A DNA stretch of 13,500 nt from Chrysomallon squamiferum (GCA_012295275.1 CM022673.1:24438761-24452260); one strand, 5' to 3'; numbered from the stretch's first letter, positions 1 through 8,900 are shown. Notes: generated from the sequence alone by a model not told the origin. Made by a program: numbers and translations.

Positions 1-3
1 CTT

Positions 4-5
<2 letters not shown>

Positions 6-37
<32 letters not shown>
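6..37. repeat. poly-T tract (T32)
   Basis: This is an uninterrupted run of 32 T. Read on the minus strand it would be a poly-A tail, so it could mark the 3' end of a retroposed copy lying to its right. The adjacent sequence (38 onward) matches no element I recognise, and the left part of any target-site duplication would lie outside the window. A plain homopolymer expansion is equally possible. Confidence 0.95.
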
Positions 38-38
<1 letters not shown>

Positions 39-319
39 AATACGTAACATTATTTAGGAGAACCATTTTACGATAAATCACCATTAAAAGAACAAATGTA
101 ATTATTTTCACATCTCTACACATAAATTATAATTTGTTTTGTCTCCGCTGTCTTTCGTTTCAAAAACGGATTATAGGAAACAATTGTACAGTCCATAAAT
201 TATTTAATATGAAAAATTAATTAATATTTAGCACTTTTAAAACCAAATTAAAAGTAATGAGAAAAAAAAAAAAATAAAAACATTGTCTCTGATCATCATT
301 ATTCATAATTAAAATTAAA
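38..319. other. AT-rich unique sequence, nothing recognised
   Basis: This is AT-rich sequence without an open frame of note. It contains one A-rich run at 262-280. No promoter, RNA gene or transposon end could be identified. Confidence 0.7.
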
Positions 320-364
320 ATTATTGTTGTTGTTGCTGTTGTTCTTCTTGTTGCTACTGTTGCT
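320..364. repeat. degenerate GTT/GCT/CTT triplet tract
   Basis: An imperfect period-3 tract of TTG with GCT, CTT and ACT variants. It produces a leucine-rich open frame continuing to 524 that has no ATG start, so the frame is a by-product of the repeat rather than a gene. Confidence 0.8.
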
Positions 365-526
365 TTTAGGTGTCCTCCCATCTGCCAAAAAACCTAACCA
401 AATCAATCTATTACAACAACATTGGGTTTTGGCTAGGTGGGATCTGGGTGGTATGGGATTAATTTTGGTCAGTCGTTTGTATTCGTGTTATAGTTTGTAT
501 CAAGCGTCTTCATTTCGACGCTAAAA

Positions 527-703
527 ACATATTGCACTTACGATATAATATGTATCTATTTGTAATAATAATCTTTATTAATGCACGTGAATATTTTCAT
601 TTCGACACTGACACAAATGATTTATTTTTATTACGTTATCAAGACATATTGCATTTACGATATAACATATGTCTATTAGTAATAATAATCTTTATTAATG
701 CAC
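527..703 (+). repeat. 60-bp element, two copies offset by 117 bp
   Basis: Copy one is 527-586 and copy two is 644-703. They match at 55 of 60 positions and share the ending AATAATAATCTTTATTAATG. A further shared block, TTCATTTCGAC, lies upstream of each (509-519 and 596-606), so the duplicated unit was longer and the second copy has an insertion between the blocks. The spacing of 117 is a multiple of three, so one frame runs through both copies and encodes a repeated hydrophobic peptide. That frame has no ATG at its start, and the copies differ by two silent and three replacement changes, which gives no sign of protein constraint. Confidence 0.8.
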
Positions 704-990
704 TGAAACAATTCAAAAGTTAATGTAGAATGAAGCTGCAATGACACAGTCCTGAACTGTCACATGTCCCTGTTGAAAACGCAGTTTCAGATTCTGAAGT
801 TTGTTTTCAGTGTCACGATACGTCTTTTTCTTATATTTCCGTCGATCAGTGGCCGCAAGTTGTATAATTGCTGTTTCGTTTTTGGTTCTTTATTGTAAAT
901 GTTTGGATGTGGCGACATCACTATGTTCAGTTTATGAAGACATAATATCATTACGACATTGTACCTTTTTCTTAACATGTTAGCCATCCA
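704..990. other. unique sequence between repeat copies
   Basis: Moderately AT-rich sequence. Frames of about 60 codons are open on both strands (801-983 plus, 787-987 minus), but the plus frame begins at TTG and neither shows a recognisable motif. I see no supported gene, RNA or regulatory site. Confidence 0.6.
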
Positions 991-1085
991 CTAAAACCAT
1001 ACTGCATTTACGATATTAATTTGTGTGTGTAAACTGGTACATGACTTGTACGTCTGTTAGTAATATTAACATTATTTTAATGGAA
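991..1085 (+). repeat. third, decayed copy of the 527-586 element
   Basis: CTAAAACCATACTGCATTTA at 991-1010 resembles the start of copy one (521-540), and CGATAT follows in both. GTCTGTTAGTAATATTAA (1052-1069) with ATTATTTTAATG beyond it resembles the second half of the copies. About 30 bp containing a GT run separates the halves. The parallel order of two similar blocks supports common origin, but this copy is much more diverged. Confidence 0.5.
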
Positions 1086-1440
1086 AACAGAGTTTGATAA
1101 TGTTCACACAAAGCGGTTATATGTACTGTTGAAATAAATCTAGTATCATGTGAACGACATAACAATAAAGACATTAGCACAATTAACAACAAAAATAATA
1201 ATAAAATAAATAAACAAGTTCAGTTGGGGTAATTGACGGCTACTACAACCTTCTAAATTTAGATCATATTGTTCTGTGTGCGTGGTTAATTACCACCTGT
1301 GATAACATTATATTAATACATTTTGTTTTTAAATCGCAAAACAAATCATAAGAAAACAATAATACAACATAAGTCTACTGTTTACTCTTCTTGTATTTGA
1401 TTAAAGTCAACAGCAATCGCAGTATCACGTAATTAGTTTC
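1086..1440. other. AT-rich unique sequence, nothing recognised
   Basis: This stretch contains an A-rich AATAAT/AAAT patch near 1188-1214 and a small inverted repeat, GTGGT-TAATT-ACCAC, around 1282-1296. No open frame, RNA gene or transposon end can be supported. Confidence 0.6.
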
Positions 1441-1558
1441 GCTAATTAATCTGAATTAAAATAACAGTATTCTATAATTAGTATCTGTACTTAGGATGAT
1501 ACCTGTAATTAAGATAATTATATTTTCTAATTAAGATAAATGTATTCTCTAATTATTG
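1441..1558. repeat. degenerate 22-bp tandem repeat
   Basis: There are about four diverged units built on TAATTAAGATAA followed by a TATTNTC segment. The two best copies sit at about 1505-1548 with a period near 22 bp, and earlier units have drifted. The period was judged by eye. Confidence 0.55.
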
Positions 1559-1702
1559 CCAGTACGGACAGTAAAGGTATGAACTGTTATCTTGTAATGT
1601 TAGAGTATGTCTGAAAGGATAACAAGATTTTATACTGACTGCAAATCAGGTTTATTAGCATCTCAGAACCTGAAGATATCTGTTAGCTTTTACAATTATT
1701 AT

Positions 1703-2018
1703 TTCATTATTTTCATTCATTTATTTATTTATTTACTGTTTTATTTATTTATTTAAGCTTTTTTATTTTATTTATTTATGTATTTATCTATCTATTTATT
1801 TATTTATCTATTTTATTTTATTTTATTTTATTTTTCTATTTATTTTCTATTTACTTATCTTTTTTCTGTCTATCTAGCTATCTATCTCTCTACCTACCTA
1901 CCTATCTATCTATGTATCTGTCTATCAGTTTATTTACTTACTTATTTATCCCTATGTCTGTATAATCTGTAGGTCTACGTATCTGTCCAAATGACTGTCT
2001 GCCTGTATGTATGTTTTT
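1703..2018. repeat. ATTT / ATCT / CTAC compound tetranucleotide tract
   Basis: An imperfect tetranucleotide region that passes from ATTT-rich (1703-1850) to ATCT and CTAC-rich (1856-1930), then fades through CTGT and TATG motifs. It yields a tyrosine/leucine-rich open frame on the plus strand that is purely a consequence of the period-4 repeat. Confidence 0.9.
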
Positions 2019-2080
2019 ATTATATTTTAATAATTTGTTAATTAAGAATGATTTCACTATGACATACAAAGTTTGGTGAT

Positions 2081-2308
2081 AAATATCAAGATTGATATTT
2101 TATAATACGCGTACTACTGAAATATCAAAACTGATATTTTATATTACATATAGTATGAAATATCAACACTGATATTTTATAATACAGGTAGACTGAAATA
2201 TCAAACTGATATTTTATAATACAGGTAGACTGAAATATCAAACTGATATTTTATAATGCATATAGTACTGAAATATCAAAACTGATAGTACAGGTAGTAT
2301 GAAATATC
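2081..2308. repeat. 38-bp tandem repeat with a palindrome in every complete unit
   Basis: Five complete units carry AAATATCA, a 3-4 base spacer, then TGATATTT. The left arms start at 2081, 2120, 2158, 2196 and 2233, giving periods of 39, 38, 38 and 37. A sixth unit at 2271 has a shortened right arm, and a seventh keeps only the left arm (2302-2308). The eight-base arms are perfect in the five complete units, while the linkers between them vary (for example GCGTACTACTG against CAGGTAGACTG). Each unit could form a small hairpin or cruciform. No known satellite family is recognised. Confidence 0.92.
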
Positions 2309-2517
2309 GGGGATTTGTTTTCTCATATTCAGCAGTGAAAGGTACCGAGATCGCATCCTGATAACAGTGTATACCATAATGTCAGGGTACCCACTGTTCT
2401 CTGTAAATACTTTAACACTAACAAATGTACAAGGCAGAAATCAGGCTGCTGTAAAGTGCGTGAAAGATTTAATATTTTAAAATATCAGTTATTGAATTAA
2501 TCCTGTCAAAAATTAGT
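2309..2517. other. unique sequence, nothing recognised
   Basis: Slightly less AT-rich near 2330-2460, with no open frame of note and no recognised motif. Confidence 0.6.
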
Positions 2518-2520
2518 AAA

Positions 2521-2580
2521 ATATAGAGAACAAAAAGATATTTGTTTAAAATATAAAGAATAGAAAAATATTTGTTTAAC
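2521..2580. repeat. 30-bp direct repeat, two copies
   Basis: Copies at 2521-2550 and 2551-2580 match at 25 of 30 positions and share ATATTTGTTTAA. An imperfect inverted repeat element follows directly. Confidence 0.8.
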
Positions 2581-2597
2581 GTTTTACTCAGTAAAAC
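2581..2597. repeat. short perfect inverted repeat
   Basis: GTTTTAC-TCA-GTAAAAC has seven-base perfect arms with a three-base spacer. No function is implied by its context. Confidence 0.7.
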
Positions 2598-2938
2598 ATT
2601 TACAATAATTTAACTCAGTGAGGATTTAAAAGACATTTCAATGATAAATAAGAGAAAAAAAGGTATGTTTGTATTATAATGATGATATAAAATGTTTTTT
2701 TTATAAAAAAAAAAAAAAAATTATTATTTGGTTATATTAATAATTCCACATTATTTTAATTGTCTGCACAAAATATCTAGTATAAAATAACTAGAAATTT
2801 AGTTTTTAATATATTTAGTTTTGATTATTGTAAAGAAATATTAGCAGCTACAAATTGTTTTTCATATAAGTGATTGCTGGAAAATATTTAGTTCTGATTT
2901 TGATAAAATATTCATTTATATTCAGTTCACCAACGTCT
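2598..2938. other. AT-rich sequence with a T8 / A16 pair
   Basis: This AT-rich stretch includes T8 (2695-2702) followed two bases later by A16 (2705-2720), which could fold back on itself. Nothing else is recognisable. Confidence 0.6.
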
Positions 2939-3180
2939 GCTACTATGTTATTAATACTAGTAATATTATTAGTAGTTGTATCAGTAGTAATAGAGATAAT
3001 ATTAACTGTAATAGTAGTTGTAACAGTAGTAATAGTACTGGTAATAATAGAAGCAGCTCCTGCAATGGTAGTTGCATTATTAATAATAATAGCTGTTGTT
3101 GTAGCAGTAGTAGTGTTAGTTTTGTTTTTGTAATTGACAGTGGTATCTGTAGTAACTGTTTTTTGTTGATGGTGGTGGTT
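2939..3180. repeat. degenerate GTA/TTA/GTT triplet region
   Basis: A long, imperfect period-3 tract of GTA, ATA, TTA, GTT and GCA triplets. The second base of each plus-strand triplet is almost always T, so the frame reads as an 87-codon string of I, V and L resembling a membrane protein, and the opposite strand is open as well. Both frames are explained by the repeat. Confidence 0.85.
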
Positions 3181-3210
3181 TTGTTTGATGGTAGCACTAT
3201 ATGTTGCGGT

Positions 3211-3225
3211 TGATCACGGTGATCA
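3211..3225. repeat. perfect inverted repeat TGATCAC-G-GTGATCA
   Basis: Seven-base perfect arms around a single base, lying in otherwise ordinary sequence. It could be a dyad protein-binding site or chance. Confidence 0.6.
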
Positions 3226-3575
3226 TGTAGTAGCAGTATTTATTTATTTTTTTACATTTTTGTGTTTAGTACCAACATCTTAAATTTGTATCTAATCTAA
3301 ATCAAGGGTAAAATAAATTTCTGTTGTCCAGTCTATCATGAATGTTTCTTTTACAGACCAACCAACAATAAACAGAGGAAACAATGTTAGCTGTTAATGG
3401 CTGACACCGAGTGTATGACATCGAACCACGTTAAAAAGAGCAGTTTTAGAAATCGAATAAAAACACAGTCATATTTTTATAGTTTTTAAAACCAGTTATG
3501 TTCGAAGTTAGAATAATTTAAAATGCCTAGTCTTCCATACACATTCAGTAAAAAAAAAGTCTTTGAAGGAAAGTA
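3226..3575. other. unique sequence, nothing recognised
   Basis: AT-rich, no open frame above about 40 codons, no recognised RNA or transposon end. Confidence 0.6.
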
Positions 3576-3620
3576 AAAAACAAATAAACAAACAAACAAA
3601 TAAATAAATAAATAAATAAT
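3576..3620. repeat. (AAAC)n/(AAAT)n microsatellite
   Basis: A short A-rich lead passes into AAAC units and then a run of AAAT units. It is simple sequence with a motif switch in the middle. Confidence 0.9.
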
Positions 3621-3684
3621 TAAGTGACCGATATAACGACAATCATTCTTTATTCTAACTGCAGAAAGACAGGAATAGAAAAAG

Positions 3685-3839
3685 GACGTAATGTACGTCT
3701 AGGAAATCGGACAAGAAGAAGAGAGGAGAGCCTAGCAATCTTTGAAAGATTTCTTACACGAAAATCATTAATGTTTCTTTACCTTATAGACTGGAAAGAT
3801 TGATTGTTACCTCAATGTTGTAATATTTATATAACATTG
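3685..3839. repeat. three perfect short inverted repeats ahead of the 29-bp array
   Basis: The pairs are GACGTA-ATG-TACGTC (3685-3699), AATCTTT-G-AAAGATT (3737-3751) and CAATGTT with AACATTG (3813-3819 and 3833-3839, 13-base spacer). They lie within 155 bp, and the last ends 27 bp before the minisatellite begins. The repeats are directly visible; any role is unknown. Confidence 0.7.
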
Positions 3840-3865
3840 CTTTATAAAGCTTAAACAATCTGTAG

Positions 3866-5125
3866 CAGACATAGTTCTGGATTTAGATTTTGAATAGACA
3901 TAGTGCTGGGTTTAGACTTTGAACAGACATAGTTCTGGATTTAGATTTTGAATAGACATAGTGCTGGGTTTAGACTTTGAACAGACATAGTGCTGGGTTT
4001 AGATTTTGTACAGACATAGTGCTGGGTTTAGACTTTGAATAGACATAGTGCTGGGTTTAGATTTTGTACAGACGTAGTGCTGGGTTTAGACTTTGCACAG
4101 ACATAGTGCTGGGTTTAGACTTTGAACAGACATAGTGCTGGGTTTAGACTTTGAACAGACGTAGTGCTGGATTTAGAGTTTTTAGAGACATAGTGATGGA
4201 TTTAGACTTTAAACAGACGTAGTGATGGATTTAGACTTTAAACAGACGTAGTGATGGATTTAGACTTTGCACAGACATAGTGATGGATTTACACTTTTTA
4301 GTGCTGGATTTAGAATTTCTTTGGATTTAGACTTTAAAAAAGACGTAGTGTTGGAGACTTTAAAAAACGTAGTGTTGGATTTAGACTTTGCACAGAGACT
4401 GGGTTTATTGATGGATTTACACTTTGCACAGGCATAGTGCTGGATTTAGAATTTAAAGAGACGTAGTGTTGGATTTAGACTTTAAAAAGACGTAGTGTTG
4501 GATTTAGACTTTAAAAAGACGTAGTGTTGGATTTAGACTTTAAAAAGACGTAGTGTTGGATTTAGACTTTGCACAGACGTAGTGCTGGATTTAGACTTTG
4601 AACAGACATAGTGATGGATTTAGACTTTGCACAGACATAGTGCTGGATTTAGACTTTAAACAGACGTAGTGTTGGATTTAGACTTTGCACAGACGTAGTG
4701 CTGGATTTAGACTTTGCACAGACATAGTGCTGCTGGATTTACTTTGCACAGACACAGTGAATTTAAACAGACGTGATGGATTTGCAGTGATGGATTTATA
4801 AACGTTGTGATGGATTTAGACTTTGCACAGATGACTGGATTTAGATTGTGCTGGATTTAGACTTTGCACAGGCGTAGTGCTGGATTTAGACTTTGAACAG
4901 ACATAGTGCTGGGTTTAGACATAGTGCTGGATTTAGACTTTGCACAGGTATACATTTAGAGTGATGGTACAGTTTAGACTTTGCACAGAGTGCTGGATTT
5001 AGACTTTGGTATAGTGCTGGATTTAGACTTTGCTCAGGTATAGTGCTGGATTTAGACTTTGCTCAGACTTTGCTCATGTATAGTGCTGGATTTAGACTTT
5101 GCACAGACATAGTGCTGGGTTTAGA
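3866..5125. repeat. 29-bp minisatellite, about 43 units
   Basis: The core of the unit is CATAGTGCTGGATTTAGACT, followed by TTG and a variable (A/C)ACAGA linker. The period is 29 bp across well-preserved parts. Variants cluster. GGGTTT units dominate 3895-4170, GTGATGG units 4180-4290, and GTGTTGG units with TTTAAAAA linkers 4340-4560. GTGCTGG units with TTTGCACAG linkers dominate the rest. Identical neighbours mark recent local duplication: a two-unit 58-bp block is repeated exactly (3866-3923 and 3924-3981), and three units at 4460-4546 are identical. Two zones (about 4285-4400 and 4725-5000) are broken up by deletions. Because 29 is not a multiple of three and the unit contains TAG, no frame stays open through it. 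I do not recognise a named satellite. Confidence 0.97.
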
Positions 5126-5773
5126 TGACCAAGAATTTCTGCCTTTCAAAGTAAGGAAATTACTAAATAAAATTTGACCTGTCTTATGAAATATGTTATT
5201 AAATACGAACATCCTCGTTTAGTACACGTTCTAGAACTTGTGTGTCTGTCTTTTATGTGAAAAGGATGCATCAAAATCTTTGGTAGTTTGTAGGCAGGCA
5301 TAGCCCCCCCCCAAAGATGTCGGGAATTACTGCTCTAAGCTTTAACAGAGTTTATACTTAAATCTTGCACCAGGTACAAACAACCAGTGAATTAGAAAGT
5401 ATCAATAGGCGAGAACCAAAGCAATAACTAGAATTAACACATTATATAAGCGCCATAACAGTGACTTGACTTTGACAAGTTATTTTACATTTATTAGCTG
5501 GCAACGAGTTCTTTATTGTGGAATGACATAACATTGAGCAACAATTTCCATTATAGATTTATAGGAAACTTGTTATTTTCCTTATTAATCAGAGTCGTCG
5601 CGTGAATGCTGCTGTGTAAAGATTGCGTAAAAGTCTGCAGTGATGAGAGTGAGGTGGGAACTGAGAGGGTTTTATATTAACAACAAGCATGCTGTCCTTC
5701 CGTCTCTGTTTTCACTCACTGGTCGCTATTTTGCAATTAAACTGTAGTAATGTTGTGAAAAGAAAGCAAAGGG
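5126..5773. other. unique sequence with one C9 run
   Basis: Ordinary AT-rich sequence. It holds a run of nine C (5304-5312), which stands out in this AT-rich window, and an isolated TATATAAG at 5443-5450. No supported open frame or transposon. Confidence 0.6.
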
Positions 5774-5870
5774 GTTTATTTTATTTTATTTTATTTATTT
5801 TATTTCTTTTTATTTTTTTTTTTTTTTATTTTTTTTTTTTTTTTTTTTTATTTTTAAGATTTTTTTGTGT
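5774..5870. repeat. T-rich ATTTT/poly-T tract
   Basis: TTTTA units grade into long T runs broken by single A. It supplies the phenylalanine-rich part of a spurious 132-codon plus-strand frame (5689-6087). Confidence 0.92.
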
Positions 5871-5878
5871 TTTAAGAT

Positions 5879-5925
5879 TACTATTATTATTATTATTATT
5901 AGCAGTAGTAGTAGTAGTATCATTA

Positions 5926-5956
<31 letters not shown>

Positions 5957-6052
5957 ATTATTATTATTGTTATTATCATTATTTTATTATTATTATTATT
6001 ATTATGTTGTTGTTGTTGTTGTTGTTGTTGTTATTATTGTTATTATTATTAT
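5879..6052. repeat. ATT / GTA / GTT triplet microsatellite
   Basis: ATT units with a block of AGT/AGC (5902-5920), interrupted ATT runs, and a pure GTT block at about 6005-6030, ending again in ATT. At least two phase slips are visible (TATTATATTATT near 5954 and ATTTTATT near 5982). The leucine, tyrosine and valine homopolymers encoded in all frames are repeat artefacts. Confidence 0.95.
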
Positions 6053-6539
6053 GTTCGAAACTAGGCAGGAATTCTGTAGAATTATAACAATGCTATAATG
6101 TTTATGCATCTATTATGCTGTTATTTATTTTATTTTATTTTTAAATATTACATATCACACTGGATTTCCTCTGACAGGTATGCCAAAAATATTTCAGTGA
6201 TTTGTAAAAATGTAATGGCGTCTTATTTTTTGATAGTTATTATTAATTAATATGTTGCTTCTGTAACACTTATATTATTTCATAGCTCGCTGCTCCTTAG
6301 AAATATTTTTATTGTTTTAAATGGTCGGATAAAACTAAGAGATCCGTTTCTTAAAACTGAAGGAAATAATAACTGGTCATTATTTAACTTCTGGAATTTT
6401 CCCCCACACGAATATATTTAAGTTATTCTTTTATTCTTTACTAATGTTTATAAAAACGTAGGAAAACAGGGGAAAAAAAATTCTGAGTTAAAACAGAGTT
6501 TGTACGCAACAAATAAATTTGATTGACAGAGACAAATTT
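6053..6539. other. AT-rich unique sequence, nothing recognised
   Basis: Contains a short TTTTA patch at 6121-6142 and no open frame, RNA gene or transposon end that I can support. Confidence 0.6.
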
Positions 6540-6645
6540 AAAGAAATTGACAGACAGATAAACAGACAAATAGAGATATATTTACATCTAGAAACATATA
6601 TCTGCATACATAATCAGACAGACAGACAGACAGATAGATAGAAAT
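6540..6645. repeat. degenerate ACAG/GATA tetranucleotide tract
   Basis: CAGACAGATAAACAG-like sequence decays through ATATATTTACATC and ends in a purer block of CAGA units followed by TAGA units at 6611-6640. Confidence 0.8.
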
Positions 6646-6780
6646 TTGAGAACAGATGAAAACGGCAATGACAAACAAAGTAAGGAAACGACGTATTTTT
6701 TAATAGAAATCAATTTGTCGTTATTTTATTAGGTAATTTACATATGAAAAATCATCTTTGGACCTATTTTCTATTCCTAG

Positions 6781-7050
6781 AATTTGCTTCTCCTTATTAA
6801 TGTCAAACGTTATTTAACGCCAGAATCGATAAGCCCATGTAAAATACCAAGACGAAATATGATTTTCTCGAGGCTGGTAAACTTACTCCTGCTGCAGTTC
6901 GTTATGACAAAGGGAATCTTGAATAATTCGTTTCTTTTCGTTCTGCGTGTGACAAAGTTCTTCCGCGAGATTCATTATTTTTCTCAAAACGAAGACCTAT
7001 TATGTCGACACTTCATTTTATTAGGTCAAAACAAACGAACGTTCGGATAA
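6781..7050 (+). other. candidate exon: open frame directly behind an acceptor-like site
   Basis: Bases 6763-6780 end in a pyrimidine-rich stretch and CCTAG, a good match to a 3' splice site. The TAG is itself an in-frame stop, and the frame is then open for 89 codons to TAA at 7048-7050. The sequence is not simple repeat and its encoded amino acids are mixed, with hydrophobic runs around codons 32-41 and 50-57. The first in-frame ATG is at 6859, so a protein from this frame alone would be 63 residues. A possible donor, CTG|GTAAAC, at 6877 would give a 96-bp phase-0 exon. No domain or family is recognised. An open frame of this length is not rare by chance in this much sequence, so this is a candidate only. 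Confidence 0.17.
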
Positions 7051-7136
7051 CGTATTACGAACTTGTAACTTTTACCGTAAGGTACAATTTCATCTCCTTG
7101 TTAAAACATATTTCCAATAATAACACGTTCGTAACA

Positions 7137-7188
7137 GTAATGTATGTATATATAACAGGAATATACATGTTTTATACACGTACATTAC
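7137..7188. repeat. imperfect hairpin with 19-base arms
   Basis: The arm at 7137-7155 (GTAATGTATGTATATATAA) pairs with 7170-7188 at 16 of 19 positions around a 14-base loop. Several overlapping partial complements (for example TATACATG against CATGTATA) occur nearby. The sequence is AT-rich, so some of this is expected. Confidence 0.6.
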
Positions 7189-7673
7189 ATGTATATATTT
7201 AATTGTTTTAAGCACATACATGTTCCTGCTGTGACAATTAAAGAGGTCAGTCTTGAAAGAAGAAGAAAAAAACATCGATCATTTGGAATTAAGCTTTAAA
7301 AAAAAAAGAGTATTTTTGACACTATCGATGTTTTCGACCAACTTGGAAAATTATACTTTCGCTGAGGAGATTGATGGTTCAGTTAATATGCGTCATGAAA
7401 GGAAGAGGGAAGAGAAAGAGGAGATGAAGCGAAGATCAATCAACGGTGAAGTGAAAACTTATGATTTTTCCAATGACTAACATAAACCATCACCGATCTG
7501 GAACTTTTAACATAAATATTGTTTATTAGTTTAGTGGTTTAATTTGCACATGAGTAATTAACTAAGTAAATAATATATGATGAAAAAAAACCCCACAAAA
7601 AAAAACAAACTTTATCGACAAAAGAATTCTGTGGTGAGCATTGCCATAAAGTTACAATAAGGATTAAAATGTT
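7189..7673. other. unique sequence with a purine-rich open frame
   Basis: A 75-codon plus-strand frame at 7253-7480 is rich in K, E and R because the DNA is purine-rich (for example the AAGAGG/GAGAAAGAGG stretch at 7400-7420). It begins at TTG, its first ATG is internal, and no motif is recognised. I do not call a gene. The rest of the interval is AT-rich and featureless. Confidence 0.55.
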
Positions 7674-7674
7674 A

Positions 7675-7709
<35 letters not shown>
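7674..7709. repeat. (AAAT)n microsatellite
   Basis: About nine uninterrupted AAAT units. Confidence 0.95.
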
Positions 7710-7806
7710 CAATTAAACAATAACAATAATAATAATTAAAAAAAACACCCCTAAAGTATTTCATTTCAAATTAAAGACTATTATAATTAAAACACACAAA
7801 CGTATT

Positions 7807-7834
7807 CACACATACATGCACTTTTGTATGTGTG
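7807..7834. repeat. perfect 9-bp inverted repeat in CA/GT sequence
   Basis: CACACATAC (7807-7815) and GTATGTGTG (7826-7834) flank a ten-base loop. This is a switch from CA-rich to GT-rich on one strand, as can arise by inversion of a dinucleotide repeat. Confidence 0.7.
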
Positions 7835-7856
7835 TTCGTGTGTGAAAGCGCGTATC

Positions 7857-7875
7857 TTTTTTTTTTTTTTTTTTT
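7857..7875. repeat. poly-T tract (T19)
   Basis: Uninterrupted T19. It encodes the phenylalanine run of a spurious frame at 7832-8161. Confidence 0.95.
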
Positions 7876-7952
7876 GGTCTGTTTCGTTAGAGCCTATGTA
7901 CTACAGTTTCTTTATTACCAAATAAGAAAATACATATTTGTAGTAGGTGTTC

Positions 7953-7980
7953 GTCTGTCTGTGTGTGTGTGTGTGTGTTT
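7953..7980. repeat. (GT)n microsatellite
   Basis: CTGT units lead into nine pure GT units (7961-7978). Confidence 0.93.
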
Positions 7981-8022
7981 GTGGCGACAAAATACGTTAG
8001 AAATATTTATCTGTTACTCCAT

Positions 8023-8329
<307 letters not shown>

Positions 8330-8361
8330 GTCTTCATAACACGCTCATTTTGTATGAAGAC
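8330..8361. repeat. perfect 9-bp inverted repeat
   Basis: GTCTTCATA (8330-8338) and TATGAAGAC (8353-8361), 14-base loop, in non-repetitive sequence. Confidence 0.7.
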
Positions 8362-8900
8362 ATTGATATTTTAAATATTTTATGAACAATTAGCTCGGTT
8401 GCCAATAGAGATCAGGAGACGATGAATCACAAAGACTTTTCAATTAACCTTCAGAAATCGAATTCTCCTCTCACTAAGAGGACTGTCTCGCGTTCTGTGC
8501 TAAAAATCATGGAAATAGCACCACTAAATAATTTTTACTGATTATTTTATGTATTTTAAACTCAACTTTGTCGCATAAGCTTAACCCCACCGTTACAAGA
8601 GAAAGCGTAAAAAAATTAAGCTCCTGTTCTTGACCTGGCCTAAAAGGAGACAGAAGAGCTGGAACCTGAATTGGATATCGACGCTAAAAACGTCGACTAA
8701 AATTTAAAATAATTAAATGTTCTGTTATGTTAATTCGGTTTAAATCTTTCATGGAATAAGAATATTCATTACATCAAAGTGTGTGTGTATCTCTTTAGAA
8801 TAAGAAAATATCAGTTAAATCACAGATACGTTATTCTTCTTGTCCAAACTTTAAGAATTTCATTTTATATCCATACTACAGAAATCTCTGAAAATAATAG
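8362..8900. other. unique sequence, nothing recognised
   Basis: Includes small hairpins TCCTCT-CACTA-AGAGGA (about 8466-8482) and TCGACG-CTAAAAA-CGTCGA (8678-8696). No open frame above about 50 codons and no recognised transposon end. Confidence 0.55.

Noticed and set aside
2081-2308. CRISPR-like array (palindromic repeats at regular spacing)
   Set aside because: The repeats and linkers together form one 38-bp tandem unit. The linkers are related to each other rather than unique spacers, and the DNA is eukaryotic in character.
5443-5450. TATATAAG, a perfect TATA-box match
   Set aside because: Isolated, with no open frame or transcript signal downstream, and expected by chance in AT-rich DNA.
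5689-6087. 132-codon open frame on the plus strand (longest in the window)
   Set aside because: Almost all of it is poly-T and ATT/GTT repeat giving F, L, V and Y homopolymers. There is no ATG at a sensible place and no domain, and the overlapping frame is open for the same reason.
7253-7480. 75-codon lysine/glutamate-rich frame
   Set aside because: It starts at TTG, its composition follows from purine-rich DNA, and no motif or splice context makes it convincing. Open frames of this length are expected by chance in the window.
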